Source of the DNA: Elusimicrobiota bacterium
Lineage (GTDB): Bacteria; Elusimicrobiota; Elusimicrobia; UBA1565; UBA9628
Reading direction: 5' to 3'
Assembly: GCA_016191335.1 (NCBI GenBank)
Contig: JACPOW010000074.1
Coordinates: 1 to 38,763 of the forward strand
Length of the DNA stretch: 38,763 bases
Part shown: positions 1-6,121 of the stretch, piece after piece
How the letters are laid out: every line of letters begins with the position of its first letter
Numbering within the stretch: position 1 is the stretch's first letter
Made by a program: the position numbers and the translations under genes
The notes under the pieces: model-generated
What the model was told of the DNA's origin: nothing
Database searches by the model: none
What the model saw: only the letters and a program-made list of their open reading frames with translations

Positions 1-122
1 ACCGCCGCGCCTGCGCCTGCGCCTTCCGCATCGGGCACGACGGGCGTCGCGACGCGCACCTGCGCGAACGCCGGGGATGCGAAAAGCAGAACCGCGACGA
101 ACGCCGCGAGGGTTCTTTGCAT
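1..122 (-). CDS. Secreted protein, N-terminal fragment (cut by window edge)
   Basis: An ATG at 122 on the minus strand opens a frame that runs off the window. It encodes MQRTLAAFVAVLLFASPAFA followed by Q, a textbook signal peptide with an AFA cleavage site, and then an Ala/Gly-rich stretch (about 40 residues visible). The start is supported by a -10 hexamer TATAGT at 134-129, ending 6 nt before the ATG, the same geometry seen at many other genes here. The mature function cannot be told from the fragment. Confidence 0.75.
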   Translation of the reverse strand, partial: MQRTLAAFVAVLLFASPAFAQVRVATPVVPDAEGAGAGAA

Positions 123-199
123 GCCTTTACTATAAAGGACTGGAACGCGCCGCGCGTGGGCCGTCTGGGCACCCCTGCACAGGAAAAGGGCCTAGACGG

Positions 200-217
200 A
201 CTATCCTTAAGGATAGT
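200..217. repeat. Perfect 18-bp palindrome, family P1, copy 1
   Basis: ACTATCCTTAAGGATAGT reads the same on both strands. It lies 10 bp past the stop of the third radical SAM gene. Variants with centre TTGA occur after two other genes (8093 and 36752). A 9-bp direct repeat, CTAGACGGA, flanks this copy at 192-200 and 227-235, which resembles a target duplication. There is no T-tract, so a classical intrinsic terminator is not evident. Confidence 0.8.
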
Positions 218-226
218 TCGCCCGAT

Positions 227-1189
227 CTAGACGGAGACCTTCACGTCCCAGCACTCGTTGGCGTGCTTGAGGAGGTCGGTCTCGGTCTGGGCGCGGCGCA
301 CGAAGTCCTGGACTTCCTTGGACTTCCAGGCGGCGCCGACCTTGGGCCAGGCGGACTTGAGGCTCTCGGTCTTGAGGTCCGCGACGGCGAACGGCAAGGC
401 GTTCAAGAGCTTGGCGCGGCCGTTGGGGACGACGAGCACCATGCTTTGGGGGCTCTCGGCGCGGGTGACCATCTCCTGCTGTATGCCCCACGGGTAGATC
501 GCGAGCTTGGGACCTTTCAAGGCTGCGGCCGCGGCTTTGAGGCCCATCACGGCCTCTTTCCAGTCGTCTTCCGAACAGGCGAGGGTGTCCCACGCATAAG
601 CGGCGCGGCCGAGGCGCATCATTGGACCGGTGACGAAGGTCCGCACGCCTCGCGCGGCGGCTTGTTCATAGACCGATACCGCGTCCTTGACGTTTATCTT
701 CGTCGGTATAAAAACCAGCTCAGGTTCAAGCCCACGCGCCACAAGGCGGTCTATGGCGGCCCAGGCCGGCGCGTAGCCTGACCCCGGCCTGAGCTTCTCG
801 TGGACGGCCGCGGTGGCGCCGTCGATCGAGATCTGGACACACGCGATTTTGAGCTCTTTAAGCTTGTCGCAGGCGGCGTCGTTCAGGTCGAGGCCGTTCG
901 TCTCGATCTTGATCTCGACGCCCCCTTTCGTGAGCATCTCGAATATCTCGATGGCCCACGGCGAGCCCATCGGCTCCCCGCCGCCGAAGGCGACGTAGGC
1001 GATGCCGTTCTCGACGATCTGGCGGGTTAATGAAAGGGCCTGCTCGCGCGTCATCTCGTCGGGCCAGGCCTTGTCCGGCCCCGACTCCTCGCAGCAGTGC
1101 AGGCAGCGGCCCGTGCAGCGGTTGCTCAGCTGCCAGGCAAGAAAGAGAGGGGCGCCGTAGTCGCCCACGGACGCCCCTCTCCGGTCCAT
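227..1189 (-). CDS. Radical SAM protein, third paralogue of the RiPP-like cluster
   Basis: 320-residue radical SAM enzyme. The [4Fe-4S]/SAM motif is CTGRCLHC (C25, C29, C32, with an extra C33), followed by a GGGEP SAM-contact motif and the usual (beta/alpha)6 barrel. The C-terminal region keeps the outline of a SPASM/twitch domain (VPNGRAKLLNALPF, then AVADLKTESL) but lacks the cysteines that bind auxiliary clusters; even the single Cys kept in its two paralogues is Ala/Val here. The ATG overlaps the stop of the precursor peptide gene by one base (TGATG), so the two are translationally coupled. This arrangement makes it the most likely direct modifier of that peptide. The modification type is not predictable from sequence. 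Confidence 0.85.
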   Translation of the reverse strand: MDRRGASVGDYGAPLFLAWQLSNRCTGRCLHCCEESGPDKAWPDEMTREQALSLTRQIVENGIAYVAFGGGEPMGSPWAIEIFEMLTKGGVEIKIETNGLDLNDAACDKLKELKIACVQISIDGATAAVHEKLRPGSGYAPAWAAIDRLVARGLEPELVFIPTKINVKDAVSVYEQAAARGVRTFVTGPMMRLGRAAYAWDTLACSEDDWKEAVMGLKAAAAALKGPKLAIYPWGIQQEMVTRAESPQSMVLVVPNGRAKLLNALPFAVADLKTESLKSAWPKVGAAWKSKEVQDFVRRAQTETDLLKHANECWDVKVSV

Positions 1190-1308
1190 CAGGTGAAGCG
1201 GATGTAGGGCTGGGCCATCACGCGCTCGGAAACTTCCTCAAGAGAGGGCGTCTCCCAAGCGAGCTTCGGCTCGGCCTTGGCATCCGTCACGGTTTTCTGG
1301 TCGTTCAT
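1189..1308 (-). CDS. Candidate RiPP precursor peptide, 39 aa
   Basis: A 39-codon ORF, ATG at 1308, TGA at 1191-1189, wedged between two radical SAM genes. It has one of the strongest Shine-Dalgarno sites in the window (AGGAG, 4-5 nt before ATG). The N-terminal 17 residues are polar and charged (MNDQKTVTDAKAEPKLA). Then comes WETPSL, which fits the [Y/W]xxPxL element that RiPP leaders use to bind PqqD-like RRE domains; such an RRE protein is in the same operon. The tail EEVSERVMAQPYIRFT ends in an aromatic-rich PYIRFT. There is no cysteine. By position, size and leader motif it is a precursor peptide whose Tyr/Phe/Arg-rich C terminus would be the modified core. I do not recognise the family by name. 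The start is firm; the function is inferred. Confidence 0.8.
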   Translation of the reverse strand: MNDQKTVTDAKAEPKLAWETPSLEEVSERVMAQPYIRFT

Positions 1309-1325
1309 GTTACTCCTGTTCCCGG

Positions 1326-2285
1326 TCAGACCACGACCGGTATAGCTTCAGATTCGTGCAGCGCGACCCACTGGTTCGCCCGGGCCGAGGCGCCCGGGTC
1401 GGCGGCGAGGTCCGCCAGGGCGGTCCGCACGCGCGGATCGGCCCAGGCTTTCTTGTACGCCTCCCAGGATTCGAGGAAAGTCTGCGATTTGAGGTCGGCG
1501 CATGTAAAGGGCAGGGGTGCCGCGACCTTCACGCGCCCGTCGGGAAGTACCAATAATGTGCCGGAGGGCTGAAAAGCCCGGTGCGCCATCTCCTCGTCCA
1601 GGGAGAAGGGCTTGTAGCACAGCTCCATCTTGCCGGCGTACTCCCGCTCCTTGCGCTCCAGGACGCGCAGGAAGGCCGCGTAGTCGGCCTTGGAGGGCTC
1701 GAGCTTGTCCCAGAGCCTGGCGGCGGTGCCCAAGCGCATCAGCTGGCCGGTGTTGAAGCGGAAGGCGCCGAGCTTGGCGGCAAGATCGATCACCGCCTCG
1801 GCTTCGAAGATGTTCAATCGCGTCGGGGCGAAAGTGATCTCGAGAGGCAAGCCGGCGGCGACGACGGAACGGCACGCGGCCACGGCACGTTCGAGCACGC
1901 CGTTGACCCGCTGGCGTCCGTACACCGCCTGAGAGGCCCCGTCCAAGGAGATCTGCACCGACCGTATGCCGAGGCCCTTGAGGGTCGCGGGATCGAAGTT
2001 GTTGCCGTTCGTCTCGATCTTGAGAAGCACCCCGCCGTCGGACAAGGTCTTGCAGACCTCGGCGAAATGAGGCGCGAGGGTCGGCTCCCCGCCGACGATC
2101 ATCGCGTACGGCACGCCGGCGGCGACGATCTCCCCCGCCAGCTTCAACGCCTGCTCCCGCGTCAGCTCGCCCGGCAGCGCCTTGCCCGGGGCGGAGTCCG
2201 TGCAGCAATGCAGGCACGCCAGGTCGCAGTCCCGCGTGAGCTGCCAGGTGACCATGGTCGGCGACGAGAAGGCCTCGATCCTCAT
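1326..2285 (-). CDS. Radical SAM protein, second paralogue of the RiPP-like cluster
   Basis: 319-residue radical SAM protein. The cluster motif CDLACLHC places C20, C24 and C27 as iron-sulfur ligands, followed by VGGEP and the barrel. The C-terminal SPASM-like part (LPDGRVKVAAPLPFTCADLK) has one Cys and cannot hold a full auxiliary cluster. The start ATG at 2285 overlaps the stop of the upstream radical SAM/UbiA gene (ATGA). The precursor peptide starts 17 nt downstream of its stop. It is clearly homologous to both neighbouring radical SAM proteins along its whole length, so the three arose by duplication. It probably acts on the same peptide or on an intermediate. Longer frames on both strands across this region are shadows. 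Confidence 0.88.
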   Translation of the reverse strand: MRIEAFSSPTMVTWQLTRDCDLACLHCCTDSAPGKALPGELTREQALKLAGEIVAAGVPYAMIVGGEPTLAPHFAEVCKTLSDGGVLLKIETNGNNFDPATLKGLGIRSVQISLDGASQAVYGRQRVNGVLERAVAACRSVVAAGLPLEITFAPTRLNIFEAEAVIDLAAKLGAFRFNTGQLMRLGTAARLWDKLEPSKADYAAFLRVLERKEREYAGKMELCYKPFSLDEEMAHRAFQPSGTLLVLPDGRVKVAAPLPFTCADLKSQTFLESWEAYKKAWADPRVRTALADLAADPGASARANQWVALHESEAIPVVV

Positions 2286-3778
2286 CGGCCGAGCCCCATG
2301 AACACCGCGAACAGGGCCGTCGTGAGCGCGTAGCACTGCACGATGGAGCGGATGGCCGGCATGAACAGGCGGGGCGTGTCCCAGGTGTCGCGCCCGTGGC
2401 GCAAGGACAGGATCCACAGAGGCAGGCCCGCCAAGGCGGCGAGGATGGTCAGCTTGGGAAAGAGGCCGGCGAAGATGCCGGCGGGGATGATGAGCAGCCC
2501 CAGCGCGGAGAGCGCCAGGTACAGCACCCTTCCGTTCTTCCTTCCAAGGCGAACCACCAGATTCTTCTTTCCGACGAGACGGTCCTGATGAAAATCGGGG
2601 ATGTTGTTGACGGTGGCCAACGCCGTGATGAGCAAGCCGGGCACCAACGAGGCGAGAAGAGCGCCCCACGAGAAGCGATGCGTATGAAGGTGCAAAGACC
2701 CGAGCACCATCCACGGACCGTACGAGAGGCCGATGACGGTCTCGCCCAAGCCCCGGTACACCCAGCGGATCGGCGGGCCGACGTACCAGACGGCGGCTGC
2801 GCCGCCGAGAAGCGTGTAAAGCACGATGGGCCAACCCTCCTCCCACTGATGCAGGCGGGAGACGATGTTCGGGTCCTCGGCCAGGCGGTCGATGAACGCC
2901 GAGACGCGCGGGCTCTGCCACGCCTTCTGGAACTGGGCCCACACCTGTCCGAGCGTGTCGGTCTTCAGGTCCCCGCAGGTGAACGGGAGCGCGTTGATGA
3001 GCTTGACCTTGCCGTTGGGCAGGATGATGAACAGCGCCGCCGGGTTGAGCAGGCGGTAGCGCAGCTCGTCCAATAATCCCATCTCGTGGTAGTACACGCG
3101 CATCTTGCCCTTGTACTGGTCGGTCTTGGCCTTGAGCGTGGCGAAGAACTCGGGGTAGTCCGCCTCGTCGGGGGCGGTGATGCCCCAGGTGCGCACGGCG
3201 TTGCCGGTGAACATCAGCTTGCCGGTGTAGAACGAGTAGGCGCCGATCTCGTGGGCGAGGTCGACGGCCGCGCCGATCTCCTTGATGTTGAAGCGCGCCG
3301 GGACGAAGTTGATCTCGATCGGGATGCCGGCCTCGCGCAGGTTCTTGATCCCGTTCAGAGCTTCCTCGAAACGCCCGTGGACGCGCATCTTGTTGAAGGA
3401 CGCGTTGCTGGCGCCGTCGAGGGAGACCTGCACCGCCTTGATGCCCAAGTCCTTGAGCTTCTTGCAGTTCTCCTTCGTCAGATAATGGCCGTTGGTCTCG
3501 ATCTTGAGGCCGACGCCGCCCTTGGTGATGCGCTCCACCATGCCGAAGAAGTCGGGGCGGACCATGGGCTCGCCGCCGGAGAAGGAGACGTAGGGCACCT
3601 CGGATTTGACCAGCTGGTCGATGATGCCGTAGGCCTGCTCGGTGGTCAGCTCGTCCTTGAACGCCTTGCCCGGGCCGCTCTCCTCGATGCAGTGGAGGCA
3701 CGCGAGGTTGCACTCGTTGGTGATCTGCCAGGCGACGTACAGGGGCGCGCCGAGGTCCGACGTCTCTTTGTCTTCCAT
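2282..3778 (-). CDS. Radical SAM protein fused to C-terminal half of a UbiA/MenA-type prenyltransferase
   Basis: 498 residues in one frame. Residues 1 to about 310 form a radical SAM enzyme (CNLACLHC with C23, C27, C30; SGGEP; SPASM-like LPNGKVKLINALPFTCGDLK with one Cys). From about 319 the chain becomes a membrane domain resembling the second half of MenA/UbiA prenyltransferases: YRGLGE, then YGPWMVLGS, then NNIPDFHQD with D395 and D399 as the second Mg-diphosphate motif, then GKKNLVVRLG and three to four hydrophobic segments. The first UbiA half, with its NxxxDxxxD motif, is absent and not found elsewhere in the window. The last residues expected of the radical SAM part (compare the paralogue after its NQW) are also missing. 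This looks like an in-frame deletion fusion, unless the half-domain serves only as a membrane anchor. The ATG lies 1 nt after the PqqD-like stop. Confidence 0.82.
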   Translation of the reverse strand: MEDKETSDLGAPLYVAWQITNECNLACLHCIEESGPGKAFKDELTTEQAYGIIDQLVKSEVPYVSFSGGEPMVRPDFFGMVERITKGGVGLKIETNGHYLTKENCKKLKDLGIKAVQVSLDGASNASFNKMRVHGRFEEALNGIKNLREAGIPIEINFVPARFNIKEIGAAVDLAHEIGAYSFYTGKLMFTGNAVRTWGITAPDEADYPEFFATLKAKTDQYKGKMRVYYHEMGLLDELRYRLLNPAALFIILPNGKVKLINALPFTCGDLKTDTLGQVWAQFQKAWQSPRVSAFIDRLAEDPNIVSRLHQWEEGWPIVLYTLLGGAAAVWYVGPPIRWVYRGLGETVIGLSYGPWMVLGSLHLHTHRFSWGALLASLVPGLLITALATVNNIPDFHQDRLVGKKNLVVRLGRKNGRVLYLALSALGLLIIPAGIFAGLFPKLTILAALAGLPLWILSLRHGRDTWDTPRLFMPAIRSIVQCYALTTALFAVFMGLGR

Positions 3779-3779
3779 G

Positions 3780-4220
3780 TTATTCGACGATGAGTCCCTT
3801 GTCCTTGAGCTGCTTCAAGAACGATTCGGCCTCGACGGCCATCTTGCCGGTCGGGTCCTCGAACTTCTCCTTGAGCTTGGCGACGAGGTTCCCGGACTCC
3901 GCGCCCGCGATGACCTCGCGCACGACCGCCGCGCCGGTGGGGCTCAGCGTGTACACCTTCTCGGAGCGCGTCTCGAACAGCACCGCGCCGAACTTCTCTT
4001 CCCGGAACTTCACGAATGGAGCAAGCTTCATGATTCCCTCTCTGTGGGCGACGAGGCAGGAGTTGGCGTCCCAGACCTCGCGCGCCGCGATCTCTTCCAT
4101 CTCACGGCGCACCTTGCGCCGGCTCGCCTCGTCGGCCGGGTCGGCTTGCGCCGCCTCCGTCTCCGAGACGACGAAGTCCCCGCTCTTCCACGCCTTGCGC
4201 AGCAGGGCTTCGTACGACAT
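3780..4220 (-). CDS. PqqD-family RRE protein (peptide-recognition partner)
   Basis: 146 residues. The C-terminal ~80 residues are a PqqD/MftB-like RiPP recognition element: KLAPFVKFREEKFGAVLF, then VYTLSPTGAAVVREVI, then a helix ending FLKQLKDKGLIVE. The N-terminal ~60 residues are a charged helical extension not usual in free-standing PqqD. RRE proteins bind the leader of a precursor peptide and present it to radical SAM enzymes, which fits the peptide at 1189-1308. The ATG at 4220 directly abuts the stop of the polyprenyl synthase gene, with AGGGAG as ribosome site inside that gene. The closest analogue I can name is MftB of the mycofactocin system, because of the shared FGALLY/FGAVLF pattern. 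Confidence 0.85.
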   Translation of the reverse strand: MSYEALLRKAWKSGDFVVSETEAAQADPADEASRRKVRREMEEIAAREVWDANSCLVAHREGIMKLAPFVKFREEKFGAVLFETRSEKVYTLSPTGAAVVREVIAGAESGNLVAKLKEKFEDPTGKMAVEAESFLKQLKDKGLIVE

Positions 4221-5168
4221 CTAGAACTCCCTCTTGGCCATGACTTCCACGAAGAAGGCGAGCTCGGTCGCCTCCGCCTTGCACGGCAGCTTCTTGATCA
4301 TGGCGAGCATCGAATCGGTTATTTCCCGGCCTTTCTCGCGCGTCTTCTGGATATGGCCGCGGTCCTTCAGGAGCCTGGCGATCTTCGTCGCGTCGGGCTT
4401 CGGCTCGTTCCACAGGGCCAGGAAGTCCTCGCGCGTGGCCGAGTCGTGGATCGCGTAGATGCAGGGCAAGGTCAGCTTGCGGTTGGCCAGGTCCTGGCCC
4501 TCGTCCTTGCCGGAGACGCGCTCGGTGAGCGTGTAATCGTGGATGTCGTCCACGATCTGAAGGAGGATGCCGGCCGCGCAGGCCAGGCGGGGCGGGTCGC
4601 TTTGCTCGTGCGGGAAAGGGGACAGCTCGGACAGGACCGCGCCGGCCCACTCGAACAGGGCGCCGGTCTTGCGGGAGGCGACGCCCATGTAGGCGTCCAC
4701 GCTCACCTCGAGCGACCCTTTCAGGAACTCTTCCTGAAGATCGCCGACCGTCATCTCGCGCACGGTCGTGACCAGGAGCTTGGGGGCGTTCGGGGAGATG
4801 TCGATGGCCTCTTCCAGGCCCTGGGCGAAGGCCAGGTCACCCAGGAGCAGGCCGATGGTGGTGCCGAAGATCTTGTTGGGGGTCGGGTGGCCGCGGCGCA
4901 GCTCGGCCTCGTCCACGCAGTCGTCATGGAGGAGGCTGGCGTTGTGGACGAGCTCCATGGCCCGGGCCACGCCCTCGGCCTTCTCCAGATCGACGCCCAG
5001 GGCCCCGGCCATGAGCAAAGCGAAGCGGGAGCGCAGCATCTTCCCCGGCCGGGCGATGTGGCTGGCCAGCTCCTGGCCCACCCGGCCCTCGATCCGGCGG
5101 GCCCGGCTCTCGAGGCCGGCCCGGACCCGGGTCAACGAATCTTCCACCTTCAAAAGGGAAATCGGCAT
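4221..5168 (-). CDS. Polyprenyl diphosphate synthase (trans-isoprenyl diphosphate synthase family)
   Basis: 315 residues, normal for the family. Both Asp-rich motifs are intact: first DDCVDEAELRRG (DDxxDx4RRG), second DDIHD. It would condense IPP onto an allylic diphosphate to make a linear prenyl chain; chain length cannot be read reliably by eye. It is the first gene of the operon that continues with the PqqD-like protein and the radical SAM proteins, with no gap to the next ORF. A prenyl supplier plus a UbiA remnant beside peptide-modifying enzymes suggests a prenylated product or a lipid-quinone-linked role. A housekeeping role in quinone or undecaprenyl-precursor supply is the alternative. 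Confidence 0.9.
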   Translation of the reverse strand: MPISLLKVEDSLTRVRAGLESRARRIEGRVGQELASHIARPGKMLRSRFALLMAGALGVDLEKAEGVARAMELVHNASLLHDDCVDEAELRRGHPTPNKIFGTTIGLLLGDLAFAQGLEEAIDISPNAPKLLVTTVREMTVGDLQEEFLKGSLEVSVDAYMGVASRKTGALFEWAGAVLSELSPFPHEQSDPPRLACAAGILLQIVDDIHDYTLTERVSGKDEGQDLANRKLTLPCIYAIHDSATREDFLALWNEPKPDATKIARLLKDRGHIQKTREKGREITDSMLAMIKKLPCKAEATELAFFVEVMAKREF

Positions 5169-5180
5169 GGGGGGTCCTCA

Positions 5181-5186
5181 ATTATA
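5181..5186 (-). promoter_or_regulatory. Extended -10 promoter of the radical SAM / prenyl operon
   Basis: On the minus strand TGGTATAAT gives a consensus -10 (5186-5181) with the TGn extension. No convincing -35 is visible. The -10 ends 12 nt before the ATG at 5168, and TGAGGA lies between them as a ribosome site. The promoter sits in the 69-bp divergent gap shared with the response regulator. Confidence 0.7.
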
Positions 5187-5201
5187 CCACGACGGGCGCC
5201 A

Positions 5202-5230
5202 TTGACGGCGGGGCGCCCCCCCTTTATACT
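5202..5230 (+). promoter_or_regulatory. Promoter of the response regulator gene
   Basis: TTGACG (5202-5207), 17-bp spacer, TATACT (5225-5230). The ATG follows after 7 nt, which predicts a leaderless message. Confidence 0.75.
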
Positions 5231-5237
5231 CCAGAAG

Positions 5238-5936
5238 ATGCATTCAGAGCGGATATTGGTGGTCGAGGACGACGCGGGCTGGATCCAGCTGCTCCAGCTG
5301 TGGTTCCCGGCCGCGGGCTACTCGTCCGTGGAATACGCGGTGACCGGGGCCCAGGCCCTGGAGGCCGCGGTGCAGCGCAAGCCGGACTGCGTCCTCCTCG
5401 ACTTCGGCCTGCCCGACCAGAACGGCAGCGAGGTCTGCGCCAAGCTGCGCGCCATCCCCGCCCTCGCCCGCGTCCCGGTCGTGATGTTCACCGCCCACGG
5501 CCGGGAGAAGGTGCTCGGCCTCGAGAACGGGGCGGACTACTTCGTCGGCAAGTCCGACAGCTCGCGCGAGTTGATGGCGACCCTCGGCGCGCTGTTCAAG
5601 CGCGCGAAGCAGGAGCCGGGCGTTCTCCAGCACGGCGACCTGTCCCTGCACAGAGAGGACCGCCGCGTGTTCTGGAAGGACGCGCCCGTCGCCGACCTGA
5701 CGCCGAAGGCTTTCGCCCTGTTCCACATCCTCGTGGAGCGCGGCCCCCAGCCCGTCTCGCGCGAGGATCTCTACCGGATGGTCGAGGGCGTCGAGAACCC
5801 GGGATTGTCGCGCGCGCTGGACGTGATGCTCAACCGGCTGAAGAAATCGCTGCCCAAGGAGCTCGCCGAAAGGATCGTTAATGTGAAGAATTTCGGCTAT
5901 TGCTTCCTTGAGGATCGGCGAGTAACACGGCCGTAA
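5238..5936 (+). CDS. Orphan OmpR/PhoB-family response regulator
   Basis: 232 residues. The receiver domain (about 1-120) has the acidic pair in VVEDD (10-11), phospho-acceptor D55 in LLDFGLPD, T85 in FTAHG and K105 in VGKSDS. The C-terminal winged helix (about 135-228) has the OmpR-type order: LTPKAFALFHIL, then VSREDLY, then ALDVMLNRLKKSL, and the wing VNVKNFGYCF. No histidine kinase is in the window. It is transcribed divergently from the radical SAM operon and sits just upstream of the c-di-GMP riboswitch and flgO-like operon, so either could be a target. Three GTAAC direct repeats overlap its 3' end. The start is the ATG 7 nt after the -10 box. Confidence 0.92.
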   Translation: MHSERILVVEDDAGWIQLLQLWFPAAGYSSVEYAVTGAQALEAAVQRKPDCVLLDFGLPDQNGSEVCAKLRAIPALARVPVVMFTAHGREKVLGLENGADYFVGKSDSSRELMATLGALFKRAKQEPGVLQHGDLSLHREDRRVFWKDAPVADLTPKAFALFHILVERGPQPVSREDLYRMVEGVENPGLSRALDVMLNRLKKSLPKELAERIVNVKNFGYCFLEDRRVTRP

Positions 5937-5950
5937 CCCGGCGTAACACG
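5922..5950 (+). promoter_or_regulatory. Three phased GTAAC direct repeats, candidate response-regulator binding site
   Basis: GTAACACGG, GTAACCCGG and GTAACACGA start at 5922, 5933 and 5943, a period of 11 and 10 bp. OmpR/PhoB proteins bind such tandem direct repeats, one subunit per helical turn. The array overlaps the stop codon of the response regulator gene and ends 8 bp before the -35 box of the next promoter, a typical activator position. Confidence 0.55.
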
Positions 5951-5958
5951 ATGGTGAA

Positions 5959-5987
5959 TTTACAGTAAACATCCCGGCTGTTAGACT
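5959..5987 (+). promoter_or_regulatory. Promoter of the riboswitch / flgO-like operon
   Basis: TTTACA (5959-5964), exactly 17 bp, then TAGACT (5982-5987). Transcription would start near 5994, giving a leader of about 120 nt that holds the riboswitch. Confidence 0.75.
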
Positions 5988-6004
5988 CCTGAGGCAGTCG
6001 ATTT

Positions 6005-6094
6005 GACCGAGAAGGGCACACCCGGGGAAACCCGGGGCCGCAAAGCCGACGGGGCTGACGGCGCGAGAGCGCCAAGCCGGCCGGGCCGCCGAAA
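6005..6094 (+). ncRNA. Cyclic-di-GMP-I (GEMM-I) riboswitch
   Basis: The leader carries the GEMM-I landmarks in order. GGGCACACC opens the aptamer, followed by a P2 hairpin with a GAAA tetraloop (CCGGGGAAACCCGG). Then CCGCAAAGCC supplies the conserved GCAAAGCC with the adenosine that stacks between the ligand guanines. A second hairpin with a GCGAGAGC-type loop follows, and then the closing GCCGGCCGGGCCGCCGAAA. The position equivalent to G20, the last G of GGGC, is G, which favours c-di-GMP over 3',3'-cGAMP. I judged it by eye, not by a covariance model. It would control the downstream FlgO/P/T-like operon. Confidence 0.85.
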
Positions 6095-6099
6095 CGAAC

Positions 6100-6121
6100 G
6101 ACTCCATCGATCATGGGAGTC
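6100..6121 (+). promoter_or_regulatory. Hairpin enclosing the start codon (possible riboswitch expression platform)
   Basis: GACTCC (6100-6105) pairs with GGAGTC (6116-6121). The 10-nt loop contains the ATG at 6113-6115. There is no clear Shine-Dalgarno in front. The hairpin directly follows the aptamer, so it could gate translation initiation, but the stem is only 6 bp. Confidence 0.45.

Noticed and set aside
1326-3713. 795-codon minus-strand frame across two radical SAM genes
   Set aside because: Only its last 319 codons are a real gene; the rest is an Arg/Gly/Ala-rich shadow of the radical SAM/UbiA fusion in another frame.
3642-5936. 764-codon plus-strand frame
   Set aside because: The real gene is the last 232 codons (response regulator). 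The upstream part is antisense to the PqqD-like and prenyl synthase genes.
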